A stretch of 52,336 nucleotides of DNA from Pseudomonas sp. PB106 (GTDB lineage Bacteria > Pseudomonadota > Gammaproteobacteria > Pseudomonadales > Pseudomonadaceae). The notes beneath the pieces were generated by a model. It did no database searches. It was not told where the DNA came from and saw only the letters and a program-made list of their open reading frames with translations. Shown here piece after piece: positions 17,975-27,355 of this stretch (position 1 is its first letter; every line of letters starts with the position of its first letter). The position numbers and the translations under genes are program-made. The DNA lies in the NCBI RefSeq assembly GCF_009764645.1, contig NZ_RWIM01000020.1:1-52336 (forward strand). The letters are read 5' to 3'.

Positions 17975-19675
17975 TCATGACGCCGGACGTTCTCCATACC
18001 AGCGCGGCGTGTAGACCCAATCCCCGCCAGTGACCCGAGGGAAGGTGCAAGTGGTGGATGATCCGATCAACACCATCGTGCGCATGTCCACTTGATCCGG
18101 CGTTAACGCCCCCAACGTCGTGGTGCGTAACGTTTGCCCTGGCCGACCGATGTCCCGCCCCAGTACCACTGGTGTTTCCGGTCGACGGTGCTGCGCGACG
18201 ATTTCCAGTGCTCGCCCCAGTTGCCACGGACGGGCGCGGGAGATCGGGTTGTAGAAGGCCAGCGCCAGATCCGCCTCGGCAGCCAGATCGAGGCGTTTCT
18301 CGATGATCGACCACGGTTTGAGGTTGTCCGACAGCGACATCACACAGAAATCATGACCCAGCGGTGCACCGGCCTGAGCGGCGGTGGCAAGCGAGGCGGA
18401 AACACCCGGCAGGATTTCCAGATCGACACTGTGCCAGGCCGGATCGTCCGATTCGTGCAGCGCTTCAAGCACCGCCGCCGCCATGGCAAACACGCCGGGG
18501 TCACCGGACGACACCACGATCACCGAACGGCCCTCGGCTGCCAGCCGGAAGGCGTGACGGGCGCGCTGCATCTCTTCGCGGTTGTCGGTGCAGTGCTGCA
18601 CTTGATCGTCGCGGAACGGGCCGGCCATGCGTACGTAGGTTTCATAGCCGAGCACGTCGGTGCAGCGGGCCAATTCGGCTTTGACGGCAGGCACCATCAG
18701 TTCGGCAGCACCGGGGCCGAGGCCGATCACCGCGAGACGCCCGCGAGGCCGACCGATGCTCGCAACGTCCAACGGCAGCTCGGCAATCGCAATGGCCAGG
18801 CCGTTCGCGCGGACGACCTTCGCCGCCGGCATGGCCACTGTCGCCAGGGCTTCGAGGTCACTTTGCGCAGCAACGAAACGCAGCGCCACGCCCAGTTCAA
18901 GCGCGGCCTCGCGCAGACTCGCCGAGGCCATCTCATGGTCAGCCGCCAGCAGACAGGCGAGTGATTGCTGCGCGACTTTCGTCTGCTGCAACGCTGTGCG
19001 AATGGCGCTCGACAGATCAGCGACGTCCGCACTGACCGCCACTGCGACACTGCGCGGATGGATCAATAATTCGTTGGCGCTGGCTTCACGTTCAGCACTG
19101 CTGACATGAATCGAATGCTGCGCCTGCGGATCTTCCGGCAACTGCGCCTGATCCAGCCACGGCGCCGCGCCGTCGATGCGTACGCTGTGTCCGGCCAGCA
19201 GATCGGAAACAAAGCGCTTGCCCTGCTCGAGGTCCGCCAGCGCATAACCGCTCGGTGGATTGAGCAGACAGGTGCCGAAACGCAGTTCGCCACTGGTGGT
19301 AATGGCCGCCGACACTTGCAGGGCGTCAGCGATCTTGCGCGCCATGACGTTCACCCCGCCGAGTCCGCCCAACAGCGGCACCACGGTGCTGCCGTCTTCG
19401 GCCACGGCGAGCACCGCAGGCTCCGCGCCCTTCTCGATCAGCAACGGCGCCAAGGTGCGGATGACAATGCCCGCCGCACACAGGGCAATGATCGGCGTGT
19501 CTTGTTGGTACAGCGCACGCAGGGTCGCGCCGAATTCCTGATAGCTGCAGTCGGCGCCTTCAACCCGACCGGCAAGACCATGGATCTGCGCCGCCGGATA
19601 GACCTGCTGAATGCGCCGAGCCGTGGACAGCGCGCTCTGGCCGAGAATGACGATGGCGGGTGTGGATTTAGTCAT
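17975..19675 (-). CDS. cobJ: CbiG-like / precorrin-3B C17-methyltransferase fusion CobJ
   Basis: CobJ methylates C17 and drives ring contraction of precorrin-3B in cobalamin synthesis. The 566-residue product is a fusion. The N-terminal half (about 1–300) is CbiG-like, with ALCAAGIVIRTLAPLL and GGLGGVNVMARKIADAL. The C-terminal half is the SAM-dependent corrin methyltransferase, with GLGPGAAELM, YVRMAGPF, VVSSGDPGVFAMA and GRDIGRPGQTL. CobJ alone is about 250 residues, so the extension is clear; such fusions are known in pseudomonads. The ATG at 19675 overlaps the cobI stop (TGATG), which indicates translational coupling. It is the last gene of the minus-strand cob block. Confidence 0.93.
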   Translation of the reverse strand: MTKSTPAIVILGQSALSTARRIQQVYPAAQIHGLAGRVEGADCSYQEFGATLRALYQQDTPIIALCAAGIVIRTLAPLLIEKGAEPAVLAVAEDGSTVVPLLGGLGGVNVMARKIADALQVSAAITTSGELRFGTCLLNPPSGYALADLEQGKRFVSDLLAGHSVRIDGAAPWLDQAQLPEDPQAQHSIHVSSAEREASANELLIHPRSVAVAVSADVADLSSAIRTALQQTKVAQQSLACLLAADHEMASASLREAALELGVALRFVAAQSDLEALATVAMPAAKVVRANGLAIAIAELPLDVASIGRPRGRLAVIGLGPGAAELMVPAVKAELARCTDVLGYETYVRMAGPFRDDQVQHCTDNREEMQRARHAFRLAAEGRSVIVVSSGDPGVFAMAAAVLEALHESDDPAWHSVDLEILPGVSASLATAAQAGAPLGHDFCVMSLSDNLKPWSIIEKRLDLAAEADLALAFYNPISRARPWQLGRALEIVAQHRRPETPVVLGRDIGRPGQTLRTTTLGALTPDQVDMRTMVLIGSSTTCTFPRVTGGDWVYTPRWYGERPAS

Positions 19676-20409
19676 CAGCCTTGCCACCGTTCGCCCGGGA
19701 CAATGATCAGCGAGAAGTACGGCGAGGACATCGGTTCGACTTGATCCATCGGCACGATCTTCTGATTGGCCATGGTTGCGCGCTCAACGTACAGGGCCCG
19801 TTCGGCCAGACCGAGTTCTTCCAGCACCTGCCGCACCTTGGGGAAGTTGCGCCCCAGCTTCATGATCACCGCCGCATCGGCATCGGCGAGACGGCGTTTC
19901 AATTCTTCGTGCGGCAACACGCCGGAAAGCACCGATAGGCTCTGATTGCGATACACCAGCGGCGCACCCAACACCGAAGCGCCACCCAGCATCGAGCAGA
20001 CACCCGGCACCACTTGCGCTTCATAACGCGTGGCGAGGCGATCATGCAGGTACATGTAGGAACCGTAGAAGAACGGGTCGCCTTCACAGATCACCGCCAC
20101 ATCGCGACCGGCATCCAGATGCGCGGCCACGGTTTCGGCGGCTTCATCGTAGAAGTCGCTGATGACCTGTTCATAGGAGAGCGGCGCCGGCAGCACTTCT
20201 GTGGTTACCGGGTACACCAGCGGCAACAGGTTTTGCGCGTCCTGCAAATGCGCTTCGATGATGCCGAATGCATTGCCTTTCTTGCCCTTGGCGACGAAGT
20301 ACGCCACCACCGGTGATTCGCGCAGCAGGCGCAGGGCCTTGACGGTAATCAGTTCCGGATCACCGGGGCCGACGCCCAGGCCAATCAAACGTCCTTTGGC
20401 CTGCATCAT
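19675..20409 (-). CDS. cobI: Precorrin-2 C20-methyltransferase
   Basis: A SAM-dependent methyltransferase that converts precorrin-2 to precorrin-3A. It has the tetrapyrrole methylase start [20 protein letters not shown], the [20 protein letters not shown] segment, and [18 protein letters not shown]. At 244 residues it has the usual length. Tandem ATG codons at 20409 and 20406 overlap the cobH stop, so the exact start is open by one residue. It is translationally coupled on both sides to cobH and cobJ. Confidence 0.95.
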   Translation of the reverse strand: MMQAKGRLIGLGVGPGDPELITVKALRLLRESPVVAYFVAKGKKGNAFGIIEAHLQDAQNLLPLVYPVTTEVLPAPLSYEQVISDFYDEAAETVAAHLDAGRDVAVICEGDPFFYGSYMYLHDRLATRYEAQVVPGVCSMLGGASVLGAPLVYRNQSLSVLSGVLPHEELKRRLADADAAVIMKLGRNFPKVRQVLEELGLAERALYVERATMANQKIVPMDQVEPMSSPYFSLIIVPGERWQG

Positions 20410-21032
20410 TCGATCTCCGTGGCGAGGGCATTGACCGCGGCGGCGGCCATCGCGCTACCGCCGAGGCGGCCCTGCATGATCACGAACGGCACGCCACGGC
20501 TGTCAGCGGCGAGCGCGGCTTTCGATTCAGCAGCGCCGACGAAGCCCACCGGGAAGCCGAGGATCAGCGCCGGTTTCGGGGCGCCGGCGTCGAGCATTTC
20601 CAGCAGGTAAAACAGTGCGGTCGGCGCGTTGCCAATCACCACCACACTGCCTTCCAGGTGTGGACGCCACAGCTCCAGCGCAGCGGCGGAACGGGTGTTG
20701 CCCAGTTCACGCGCCAGTTCTGGCACGCTGTCATCGCGCAGGGTGCAGATGACTTCGTTGTTGGCCGGCAGACGTGCGCGGGTCACGCCTTCGGAGACCA
20801 TGCGCGCATCACAGAGAATCGGCGCACCGGCGGCCAGCGCATCGCGTCCCGCCTTGCCCGCGCCTTCGGAGAACTGCAAACCGTCGACTGCCTCGACCAT
20901 GCCGCAGGCGTGGATCACCCGCACCGCGAGTTTTTCCAGATCGGCCGGAATGCGCGCCAGATTGGCTTCGCGGCGAATGATCGCGAAGGAGTTGCGATAG
21001 ATCTCCTGACCGTCGCGGATGTAATCAAGCAT
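20406..21032 (-). CDS. cobH: Precorrin-8X methylmutase
   Basis: CobH moves a methyl group from C11 to C12 of precorrin-8X to give hydrogenobyrinate. Family landmarks are [15 protein letters not shown] near the N terminus, [12 protein letters not shown] (with the catalytic histidine), [20 protein letters not shown] and [13 protein letters not shown]. The start is the ATG at 21032 ([16 protein letters not shown]), giving 208 residues. The longer open frame to 21185 lies inside cobG and is not supported. It overlaps the end of cobG by 8 bases. Confidence 0.95.
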   Translation of the reverse strand: MLDYIRDGQEIYRNSFAIIRREANLARIPADLEKLAVRVIHACGMVEAVDGLQFSEGAGKAGRDALAAGAPILCDARMVSEGVTRARLPANNEVICTLRDDSVPELARELGNTRSAAALELWRPHLEGSVVVIGNAPTALFYLLEMLDAGAPKPALILGFPVGFVGAAESKAALAADSRGVPFVIMQGRLGGSAMAAAAVNALATEIE

Positions 21033-22323
21033 CGATGGGGCTCCGAGCGCGACCGGCGAGCAAAGTCGCGGCCGCTTCAATAGTAAGGTTGCGTGCGTGC
21101 AACGCGCCGAAACCCGGTTGCGCTGCATCGCGAAAATAGAGGTCGTAATGACCGGGACTGACGGCCAGCAAGGTCGTCGAGGCACAGTGGGCAGCGGCGC
21201 AGGAACGTCGGCAACCGGAGAGGTGCACGTCGAGTGCCGAGGGCAGCAACGTCGCCAGATGACCCGCGTCCTGTTTGGTATCGGCCACTCCCTTGACGCA
21301 CCCGGCGGAACCAGTGCAGGCGATCAGGTGTGCCAACGGCTCGCTCGCTCGGCTCAACAGGTTCAGTCGTTCAAAGCCCTTGAGGACTGCGCTGGCGTTG
21401 GTCTCTTTGACATTCGGCAGCAACAGACTTTGCCAGGGCGTGAAGCGCAGCGTTGCGTCGCCGAACTGGCGCGCCAGTCGGGCAATGCCGCGCAGCATTG
21501 AAGGATCGAGACGCCCCAGCGGTGGAACTGCACCGACGTAGACCTCGCCCGAGCGGGTTTGCGGGTAAGCACCGATGTGCAGACCTTGAGCGGCTGGTGC
21601 ACGTTGCCAGGCTATGACTGCATTTATCTGCACGCGGGTTTTGAGTTGTTCGAGAAAGGCTGATATAGGCAATTCATCGAGCAGGTGGCGCATCCGCGTG
21701 TGCTCCGGGCGAGCCAGATCAAGGAACAATTCCAGCACTGCAACCACCAGCGCGTGAGCGTTTTCCAGCGCCACAGCGCCGAGTGCAGGACCCGTTGGGC
21801 ATCCGGCCAGACCGAACGCCACTAATGTCTCGCCTTCACGCTCAAACGCCGACAACCACAGATCATGTGGATGCTCGAGCATCGCCAGCGCTTCACCGCC
21901 ATCCAGTTGCACGGCGAACTTGGCGCTCAACTCATGAAAGCGCGGATGGCTTTGCAGGGTATCGAGGATCTGTTCGGCGAGGACACGGGTGTCGAAGTGC
22001 ATCTGCCGGTCGATCCCGGCGGCAGGGCTGAGCATCAGGTTGCGCACATCATCACCGGCCGCGCTTTTGGGGCCGAGACCGGCAGCCAGCAAAAGGTCGA
22101 TCAGTTCAGCGGATTGCTGGCCAATGCCACGGATCTGCAGATTGCCCCGGTTGGTCGCCTCGATCACCCCGCCGGCAAACCGCTCAGCGGCATCGGCCAC
22201 CACGTCGGCCTGATCGGCGCTGATCGAGCCGCCATTGAGCTTGATCCGACAAATGCCGCCGTCCAGCGCCTGGACAATACGCAACAACCCCGGGCAGGCC
22301 GAGGGGCGTAAGGCGGTGGACAT
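21025..22323 (-). CDS. cobG: Precorrin-3B synthase CobG
   Basis: CobG is an oxygen-dependent iron-sulfur/heme-type enzyme of the aerobic cobalamin pathway that makes precorrin-3B. The protein is related to nitrite/sulfite reductases: an N-terminal ferredoxin-like half (GGICRIKLNGG, EATNRGNLQIRGI) and cysteine motifs for the cluster (CTGSAGCVKG and SGCRRSCAAAH). The ATG at 22323 gives about 432 residues; a TTG at 22338 would add five. Neither has a strong ribosome-binding site. The gene heads the cobG-H-I-J block. In P. aeruginosa cobL lies next to it in divergent orientation; here three other genes intervene. Confidence 0.92.
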   Translation of the reverse strand: MSTALRPSACPGLLRIVQALDGGICRIKLNGGSISADQADVVADAAERFAGGVIEATNRGNLQIRGIGQQSAELIDLLLAAGLGPKSAAGDDVRNLMLSPAAGIDRQMHFDTRVLAEQILDTLQSHPRFHELSAKFAVQLDGGEALAMLEHPHDLWLSAFEREGETLVAFGLAGCPTGPALGAVALENAHALVVAVLELFLDLARPEHTRMRHLLDELPISAFLEQLKTRVQINAVIAWQRAPAAQGLHIGAYPQTRSGEVYVGAVPPLGRLDPSMLRGIARLARQFGDATLRFTPWQSLLLPNVKETNASAVLKGFERLNLLSRASEPLAHLIACTGSAGCVKGVADTKQDAGHLATLLPSALDVHLSGCRRSCAAAHCASTTLLAVSPGHYDLYFRDAAQPGFGALHARNLTIEAAATLLAGRARSPIDA

Positions 22324-22470
22324 CGGGCGTTCGTTCAAGGGGCTGACCGGCTGCTTGGGGGAAGGCGCGGTATTATGCCTGCTTTGTCCGGTGGCATGAA
22401 AAGTCTGCCCGTCGGCTTGTCAGGCAATTCCCGCGATAATCACAGGAGAGGCATTACCCGCTGGCGCTTT

Positions 22471-23127
22471 TCAAGACAATGCGATGATCTGCTCTTGGCG
22501 GCGTTCGCCCAACAACGAGATGATCTTTGCCCGGGAAAAATCATAGTCCTCGGGATCCACCAGCGCCCTGTAACCTTCGACAAAAACGTTACCCGGAATA
22601 CTTTCACGACTGAAACGGTGCTGCATGACATTGTCGATAACGCTGTCTGCAACCTCGAAAGACAGCGTGATTGTGGTTATTACGGTTCCTGCCGAAACAA
22701 AACCCAGGATAAACCTTATCCATTTCCCCCCCAGCAAGACATGCTGCTGAAGTTGCTCATTGGCAGCGGTGGCTAATGCTTGATTCAATTGCAACTCCAC
22801 CGTCGAAGCGCGCACGCAGGGTGCCGTCGCGGGAACCCACAGGTGCAAGAGTCTTGTCGTCAACTCCAGCAAGGTAAAGTTTTCAAGCACTGTGATCGGG
22901 AGATTGCCGCTGGGATTATCCGACAACATGGCACCGGTGGCTCTCATTGCCACCTTGTTGGCGTGTATCCATGTATCGGCGTCGCGCATGTCGGCAGCTT
23001 TATGAGCGGCGACCGTTTGCGAATACAGTAGCGCATCCAGGCTGTCGGACCGGTCGGCGTCTGACAGTTCATCCGCCACCAGAATGACCGCGCCAGCACA
23101 CACGAAAATTTCAAACTTTGTGTTCAT
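22471..23127 (-). CDS. Unrecognised 218-residue protein, third of a three-paralogue cluster
   Basis: I do not recognise this protein. It has an N-terminal hydrophobic stretch (FEIFVCAGAVILVA), an AHKAA motif at 41–45, Trp53, Met61 and Gly65, a GGKWIRF strand at 133–139, and PEDY at 192–195 followed by a C-terminal helix with GERRQEQ. These landmarks occur in the same order in the two genes upstream (23179 and 24153), so I take it as a diverged member of the same family. The ATG at 23127 has AGGAAG upstream. A strong terminator separates it from the preceding gene, so it may be expressed at a lower level or from its own promoter. It lies 147 bases upstream of the cobG start on the same strand. 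No signal peptide is evident. Confidence 0.65.
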   Translation of the reverse strand: MNTKFEIFVCAGAVILVADELSDADRSDSLDALLYSQTVAAHKAADMRDADTWIHANKVAMRATGAMLSDNPSGNLPITVLENFTLLELTTRLLHLWVPATAPCVRASTVELQLNQALATAANEQLQQHVLLGGKWIRFILGFVSAGTVITTITLSFEVADSVIDNVMQHRFSRESIPGNVFVEGYRALVDPEDYDFSRAKIISLLGERRQEQIIALS

Positions 23128-23140
23128 TTTTTATCTTCCT

Positions 23141-23174
23141 GAAAAGCCAGAGAGGGTCATCTCTGGCTTTATTT
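23141..23174 (-). terminator. Strong hairpin terminator/attenuator inside the three-gene cluster
   Basis: AAAGCCAGAGA at 23143–23153 and TCTCTGGCTTT at 23160–23170 form a perfect 11-bp stem with a six-base loop. T runs lie on both strands. It starts 9 bases after the stop of the middle gene and lies just before the ribosome-binding site of the third gene. Confidence 0.85.
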
Positions 23175-23178
23175 AGAA

Positions 23179-23997
23179 TCAGCGCTTGGTGCCGAACTCA
23201 TAGCTCAGCGCTTTTTCACGCTGTTCGGTCAACGCTTTGACAAGCAGCGGTTCGACCATCATGTAATCCTCTTCATCCATGTGCATGGTGGCTGCACCGT
23301 TATAGATTTCAACCTGAGAAGTGCTCCACTCCACAAACAAAACCTTGGTCGGTTGGGCGGTAGCGAGGTATTGCACGGCTGCCACGGCCATAGTGATGCC
23401 ACCGTCGGCATCTTCCAGGGCGCTGGACATGCAGAAGTTGCCACCTTGGGCTTTTTTCGAGTTGTTTTCGAAAAGCTTCAAAGCTTCAGGCTCGCTCTTC
23501 AGCGCTTCCATGGTTGCATCAGCAACCGAAGACAGTACTTTCAATGCCGCTTGCCCTTGCCCGACGGCAGCACCAATCGCTGTATGGATAATGCCCAATG
23601 CAACATTGTCCATGGTGAGTTTCTGCGAAGATGCGCTGTAGCGATTATACGGTTGGCTAAAGGCGAACCATCCCGCCAACTTCATCAGCCGCATAAACTC
23701 GTTGTAGCGCAGTTGTTTTTGACTGGCCGCCGGAAACTTCAGCAAGGCAACCAGATCAGCGTACATATAGGTGTTCTTGACGATACGCTTGCTGCGCTTG
23801 GACATGCTCGCATCGAACCCTGCGATACCCGAGCCCATAATGGCCGCGTTCAGCTCATCCTTGTCGATTGGCAGATCGGCGGCAGCGCGGAATGCGCGCG
23901 CTTTCAACACAGGCTGCGCAGCGATAAATTCATTACACTCTGCAATTAACGCTACACGTTGATCCGCAGAAACTACTTGTTCATTTAGTTGAGTCAT
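23179..23997 (-). CDS. Unrecognised 272-residue protein, middle of a three-paralogue cluster
   Basis: I do not recognise the family with certainty. Visible layout: a helical N-terminal half with IVKNTYMYADLVALLKF (72–88), NEF at 99–101, GW at 109–110 and SQP at 114–116, then a glycine/alanine helix (GIIHTAIGAAVGQG). A beta-rich C-terminal half follows, with GGNFCMS at 185–191 (single Cys189), KVLFVEW and EEDY at 242–245, and a final helix. The pattern resembles small bacterial proteins that occur as multiple paralogues, and it could also be compared with Erwinia virulence factor Evf, which has one conserved cysteine; that is only a suggestion. The ATG at 23997 has GGAA eight bases upstream; the longer frame to 24015 is less likely. 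There is no signal peptide. Confidence 0.65.
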   Translation of the reverse strand: MTQLNEQVVSADQRVALIAECNEFIAAQPVLKARAFRAAADLPIDKDELNAAIMGSGIAGFDASMSKRSKRIVKNTYMYADLVALLKFPAASQKQLRYNEFMRLMKLAGWFAFSQPYNRYSASSQKLTMDNVALGIIHTAIGAAVGQGQAALKVLSSVADATMEALKSEPEALKLFENNSKKAQGGNFCMSSALEDADGGITMAVAAVQYLATAQPTKVLFVEWSTSQVEIYNGAATMHMDEEDYMMVEPLLVKALTEQREKALSYEFGTKR

Positions 23998-24152
23998 TAC
24001 TAAGATTCCATGCAATTATTAGACGCCATCTTGGCGTAAAACCAACTTAACTCTCAAACAAAAACCAATCAACTTACATTCCATTCAATTGATTTCAAAT
24101 CACGAAGCAGGGCTGTACGACACATCGCCTTACTGCTGCACCAAACTTCAAC

Positions 24153-24818
24153 TTACCGCGTCAACTCGATCTCCTTGAGCCGCATATCCAGCACGGCAGC
24201 GCTTAAGGCGTCGCGGCGCTCATTCATCTGTTGCGACTTAATCACGAAGCGCCGGGACTGCATATCAAGTTGCGACCCCGCATGTCGTATATTCCAGAAC
24301 AGATAATCGGAGCTCCAATTGACATCCAGCAGACGAACACTACTGATGACGATCTCCAACTCTCCATGCATGTTGTACTCTGCCGGGGAAAAACGAAAAT
24401 CGCCCCACGCACGTGTATCGTCTGCCAACACATCGATTCCCGTCGGATTAAGTTCAAGCAATTGAAAAGTCTCTTTCATCGCAGCGACCTTCGACCGACT
24501 GATGAGCCGCGAGACCGACTTCGCCCAAACGTCAGGAACGTTCCCTGAAAAATCCTTGTCGGCGACTATTACCGGCTGATCCTCCAAACTCCAACCAACC
24601 GACCACATCACGCCGGAGTAAAACTCGAACCACTCCGCTGATCCCCTCTGCCGGTTATGGCGCAGGTCCGCTTTATGTTCCGCCCAACGCATACTGTCCT
24701 TGATGAACCGCTGATCTGCTTTGGCGACGCCTGGAAGGAAAGACAACAAATTACCTCCCATTACGGCTGAAGCGACTCCATCAGATAGTGCACTTGGGTA
24801 CTGCCGCACCTCACTCAT
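24153..24818 (-). CDS. Unrecognised 221-residue protein, first of a three-paralogue cluster
   Basis: The protein is not recognised. It has AEHKA at 46–50, EW at 62–63, VM at 70–71, GW at 75–76 followed by EDQP, then WGDFRFS at 138–144, a beta-rich part with YLFWNI, and a C-terminal helix with NERRDAL. Alignment by eye with the middle gene gives EF, M, GW, QP and the (W/G)G(D/N)F..S strand at corresponding positions, so the two look homologous. It has no cysteine, unlike the middle protein (Cys189). The ATG at 24818 is preceded by GGGGTGGAAG. It heads the cluster, with AT-rich DNA upstream (24819–25040) and a 155-base gap to the next gene. There is no signal peptide. Confidence 0.62.
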   Translation of the reverse strand: MSEVRQYPSALSDGVASAVMGGNLLSFLPGVAKADQRFIKDSMRWAEHKADLRHNRQRGSAEWFEFYSGVMWSVGWSLEDQPVIVADKDFSGNVPDVWAKSVSRLISRSKVAAMKETFQLLELNPTGIDVLADDTRAWGDFRFSPAEYNMHGELEIVISSVRLLDVNWSSDYLFWNIRHAGSQLDMQSRRFVIKSQQMNERRDALSAAVLDMRLKEIELTR

Positions 24819-25053
24819 ACTTCCACCCCATTAATATCAATACTTAACATCCACTGTCCGTTGACCAACTTTCGCGGGCGGCCTTCTTATAAATAGCATC
24901 CCATTTCAAGAAGACTAACAACATCAAAACAACTTCAAAAAAAACAACCAAAACAATTGATGTCGATGGGTGTTCAAGAATTGGAAGCAGCCAGTTGGCA
25001 AGCGCCGCGTTATCATGTCGCCGGATAATGAAAGCGCACGATTGAGGAACGGT

Positions 25054-26265
25054 ATGGCCCCCTGGGTGACGGTTGTAGGCATCGCTGAAGACGGCTTTAA
25101 AGGACTGGGCAAAAACGCCCGGCGTGCCCTGATGGCCGCCTCGCGGATCGTCGGTGGCCAGCGTCAACTGGACTTGTTGCCGGTGTGCATTCGCGGCGAG
25201 CGCCAGTTGTGGCCCAGCCCGTTTTCCCTCACTCCGGTGCTGGAGCGGCGTGGCGAGGCAGTGTGCGTGCTGGCCAGCGGTGATCCGATGTTCTACGGCG
25301 TCGGTGCCAGCCTTGCACGGCAGTTGCCGAGCGACGAGATGTTGATCCTGCCCGCACCGTCGTCCTGTTCACTGGCTGCCGCCCGACTCGGCTGGCCGTT
25401 GCAGGACGTGGTGACGCTATCGCTGGTCGCCCGTCCGCTGGCGGCGCTCAATGCGCTGCTGTTCAGTGGTGTGCGCCTGTTGTTGCTGAGCAACGACGGC
25501 CAGAGCTCGGCGGCGGTCGCGCAATTGCTGCGCGAACGTGGGTTTGGTTCGAGCCGGATGACTGTTCTGGAGCACCTGGGCGGCGACGCCGAGCGGCGCA
25601 TCGACAGCAACGCCAACGCCTGGAACGACGCGCCGACAGCCGATCTCAACGTCATCGCCCTTGAGTGCCTGGCCGACACCGGCATCAGCGGCCTGACGCG
25701 CCTCGCCGGTCTGCCCGACTCCGCCTTCCGGCATGACGGCCAATTGACCAAACGCGACGTGCGCGCCATCACCCTCGCCCGCCTCGCGCCGACCCCCGGC
25801 GAACTGCTCTGGGACGTCGGCGCCGGCAGCGGCTCGATCGGCATCGAATGGATGCGCGCGCACCCGAGCTGTCGCACCTTGGCCATCGAAGCCGATGACG
25901 GTCGTCAGCAGTTGATCGAACACAACCGCGACACCTTGGGCGTCCCCGGCTTGCAATTGATTCGCGGCAAGGCCCCGCAGGCGCTGGCCGGCCTGGAACG
26001 CCCGGACGCGATTTTCATCGGCGGCGGCGTGACGCGTGAGGGTGTGTTCGAAACCTGTTGGGCACAACTCAAACCCGGCGGCCGACTGGTGGCCAACGCG
26101 GTGACCCTGCAAAGCGAACTCACCTTGATGAACTGGCGCGAACAGTATGGCGGCGAGCTGACGCGCATCCATGTCGCTCAGGCGCAACCGCTCGGCGAAT
26201 TCGACACTTGGCGGCAGGCGTTGCCGATCACCCTGCTCGATCTGGTCAAACCCCTCGATGCGTGA
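25054..26265 (+). CDS. cobL: Precorrin-6B C5,15-methyltransferase (decarboxylating) CobL
   Basis: CobL methylates C5 and C15 of precorrin-6B and removes the C12 acetate carboxyl. It is a fusion of CbiE-like (about 1–200; [30 protein letters not shown]) and CbiT-like parts (about 215–403; [32 protein letters not shown]). At 403 residues it has the family length. The ATG at 25054 has GAGGA upstream. The open frame extends back to 24970, but that part is AT-rich and unlike the family. It overlaps cbiD by 8 bases and starts the plus-strand cob block. Confidence 0.95.
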   Translation: MAPWVTVVGIAEDGFKGLGKNARRALMAASRIVGGQRQLDLLPVCIRGERQLWPSPFSLTPVLERRGEAVCVLASGDPMFYGVGASLARQLPSDEMLILPAPSSCSLAAARLGWPLQDVVTLSLVARPLAALNALLFSGVRLLLLSNDGQSSAAVAQLLRERGFGSSRMTVLEHLGGDAERRIDSNANAWNDAPTADLNVIALECLADTGISGLTRLAGLPDSAFRHDGQLTKRDVRAITLARLAPTPGELLWDVGAGSGSIGIEWMRAHPSCRTLAIEADDGRQQLIEHNRDTLGVPGLQLIRGKAPQALAGLERPDAIFIGGGVTREGVFETCWAQLKPGGRLVANAVTLQSELTLMNWREQYGGELTRIHVAQAQPLGEFDTWRQALPITLLDLVKPLDA

Positions 26266-27355
26266 CGAAACCGCCGAACAACCCGCGCCGTTACGCAGTG
26301 GCCTGACCACTGGCAGCTGCGCCACCGCCACCAGCCTCGCCGCCGCGCGCCTGTTGCTCGGCGGGCAGTCGGCGGATGCCGTACAGATCGTTCTGCCCAA
26401 AGGCAAACAGGTGCAAATGCGCCTGGAGTTTTGCCGCCTGACCGACGACGGCGCCGAGGCCGGGACGATCAAGGATGCGGGCGACGATCCCGACGTCACC
26501 CACGGCGCCCTGCTCTACTCGCGGGTTCGGCTGCTGGCCGAACCAGGGATTCGATTCAATGCCGGCGCCGGGGTTGGCACCGTGACCCGACCGGGACTGG
26601 TACTGGGTGTCGGCGAACCGGCGATCAACCCGGTGCCCCGCAAAATGATCAGCGATCACTTGACGCTGCTCGCCGCCGAAACCGGTTATGGCGGCGGTTT
26701 CGACGTGACGGTCAACGTCGAGGGCGGAGAAGCACTGGCGTTGAAAACCATGAACCCACGTCTGGGCATTCTCGGTGGCTTGTCGATCCTCGGCACCAGC
26801 GGCATCGTCCGGCCGTTCTCCTGCGCGGCCTACATTGCCTCGATTCATCAGGGCATCGATGTGGCGAAAACCAACGGCTATCTGCACATTGCCGCGTGCA
26901 CCGGTAACGCCAGCGAAGACACCATGCGGCGGGTCTACAACCTGCCGGAAATCGCCCTGATCGAAATGGGCGATTTTGTCGGCGCCGTGCTCAAGCATCT
27001 GCGCAAAGTGCCTGTGGATAAACTCAGCCTGTGCGGTGGTTTCGGCAAGATCAGCAAACTCGCGGCCGGGCATATGGATCTGCACTCGCGACACTCGAGT
27101 ATCGACTTGCCGCAATTGGCTGAGTGGGCGGCGGCGATTGGCGCGAATGAAGTGCTGCAGCAAGGCATTCGTGAGGCCAATACCAGTCAGCAGGCATTGG
27201 CGATGGCCAGCGCAGCGGGGATCGCACTCGGAGATGAAGTCTGTCGCCATGCCCTGGAATTCGCCCGCAGCGTGGTGCCGGCGCAGGTGCAGGTCGAGGT
27301 GTTTGCGATTGATCGTCAGGGTGGCATCGTCGGGCATGCCGGAGGTTTTGCATGA
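26258..27355 (+). CDS. cbiD: Cobalt-precorrin-5B (C1)-methyltransferase CbiD
   Basis: CbiD methylates C1 in corrin-ring synthesis; it belongs to the anaerobic-type pathway and takes the place of CobF. The N terminus [23 protein letters not shown] is the family signature. Others are [43 protein letters not shown] and [14 protein letters not shown]. At 365 residues it is full length. The ATG at 26258 overlaps the cobL end, and its own end overlaps cobK, so the three genes are translationally coupled. Confidence 0.95.
   Translation: MRDETAEQPAPLRSGLTTGSCATATSLAAARLLLGGQSADAVQIVLPKGKQVQMRLEFCRLTDDGAEAGTIKDAGDDPDVTHGALLYSRVRLLAEPGIRFNAGAGVGTVTRPGLVLGVGEPAINPVPRKMISDHLTLLAAETGYGGGFDVTVNVEGGEALALKTMNPRLGILGGLSILGTSGIVRPFSCAAYIASIHQGIDVAKTNGYLHIAACTGNASEDTMRRVYNLPEIALIEMGDFVGAVLKHLRKVPVDKLSLCGGFGKISKLAAGHMDLHSRHSSIDLPQLAEWAAAIGANEVLQQGIREANTSQQALAMASAAGIALGDEVCRHALEFARSVVPAQVQVEVFAIDRQGGIVGHAGGFA

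Noticed and set aside
22449..25020. Short inverted similarity flanking the three-gene cluster (GCGCTT-containing, 22455 and 25005)
   Set aside because: Too short and imperfect to call an insertion boundary or attachment site.
24970..25053. Extended N terminus for cobL
   Set aside because: The segment is AT-rich and unlike the CbiE start; the ATG at 25054 has a GAGGA site and fits the family.
22340..25053. Cobalamin riboswitch near cobG or cobL
   Set aside because: I looked for the B12-box type conserved core on both strands and could not find one.
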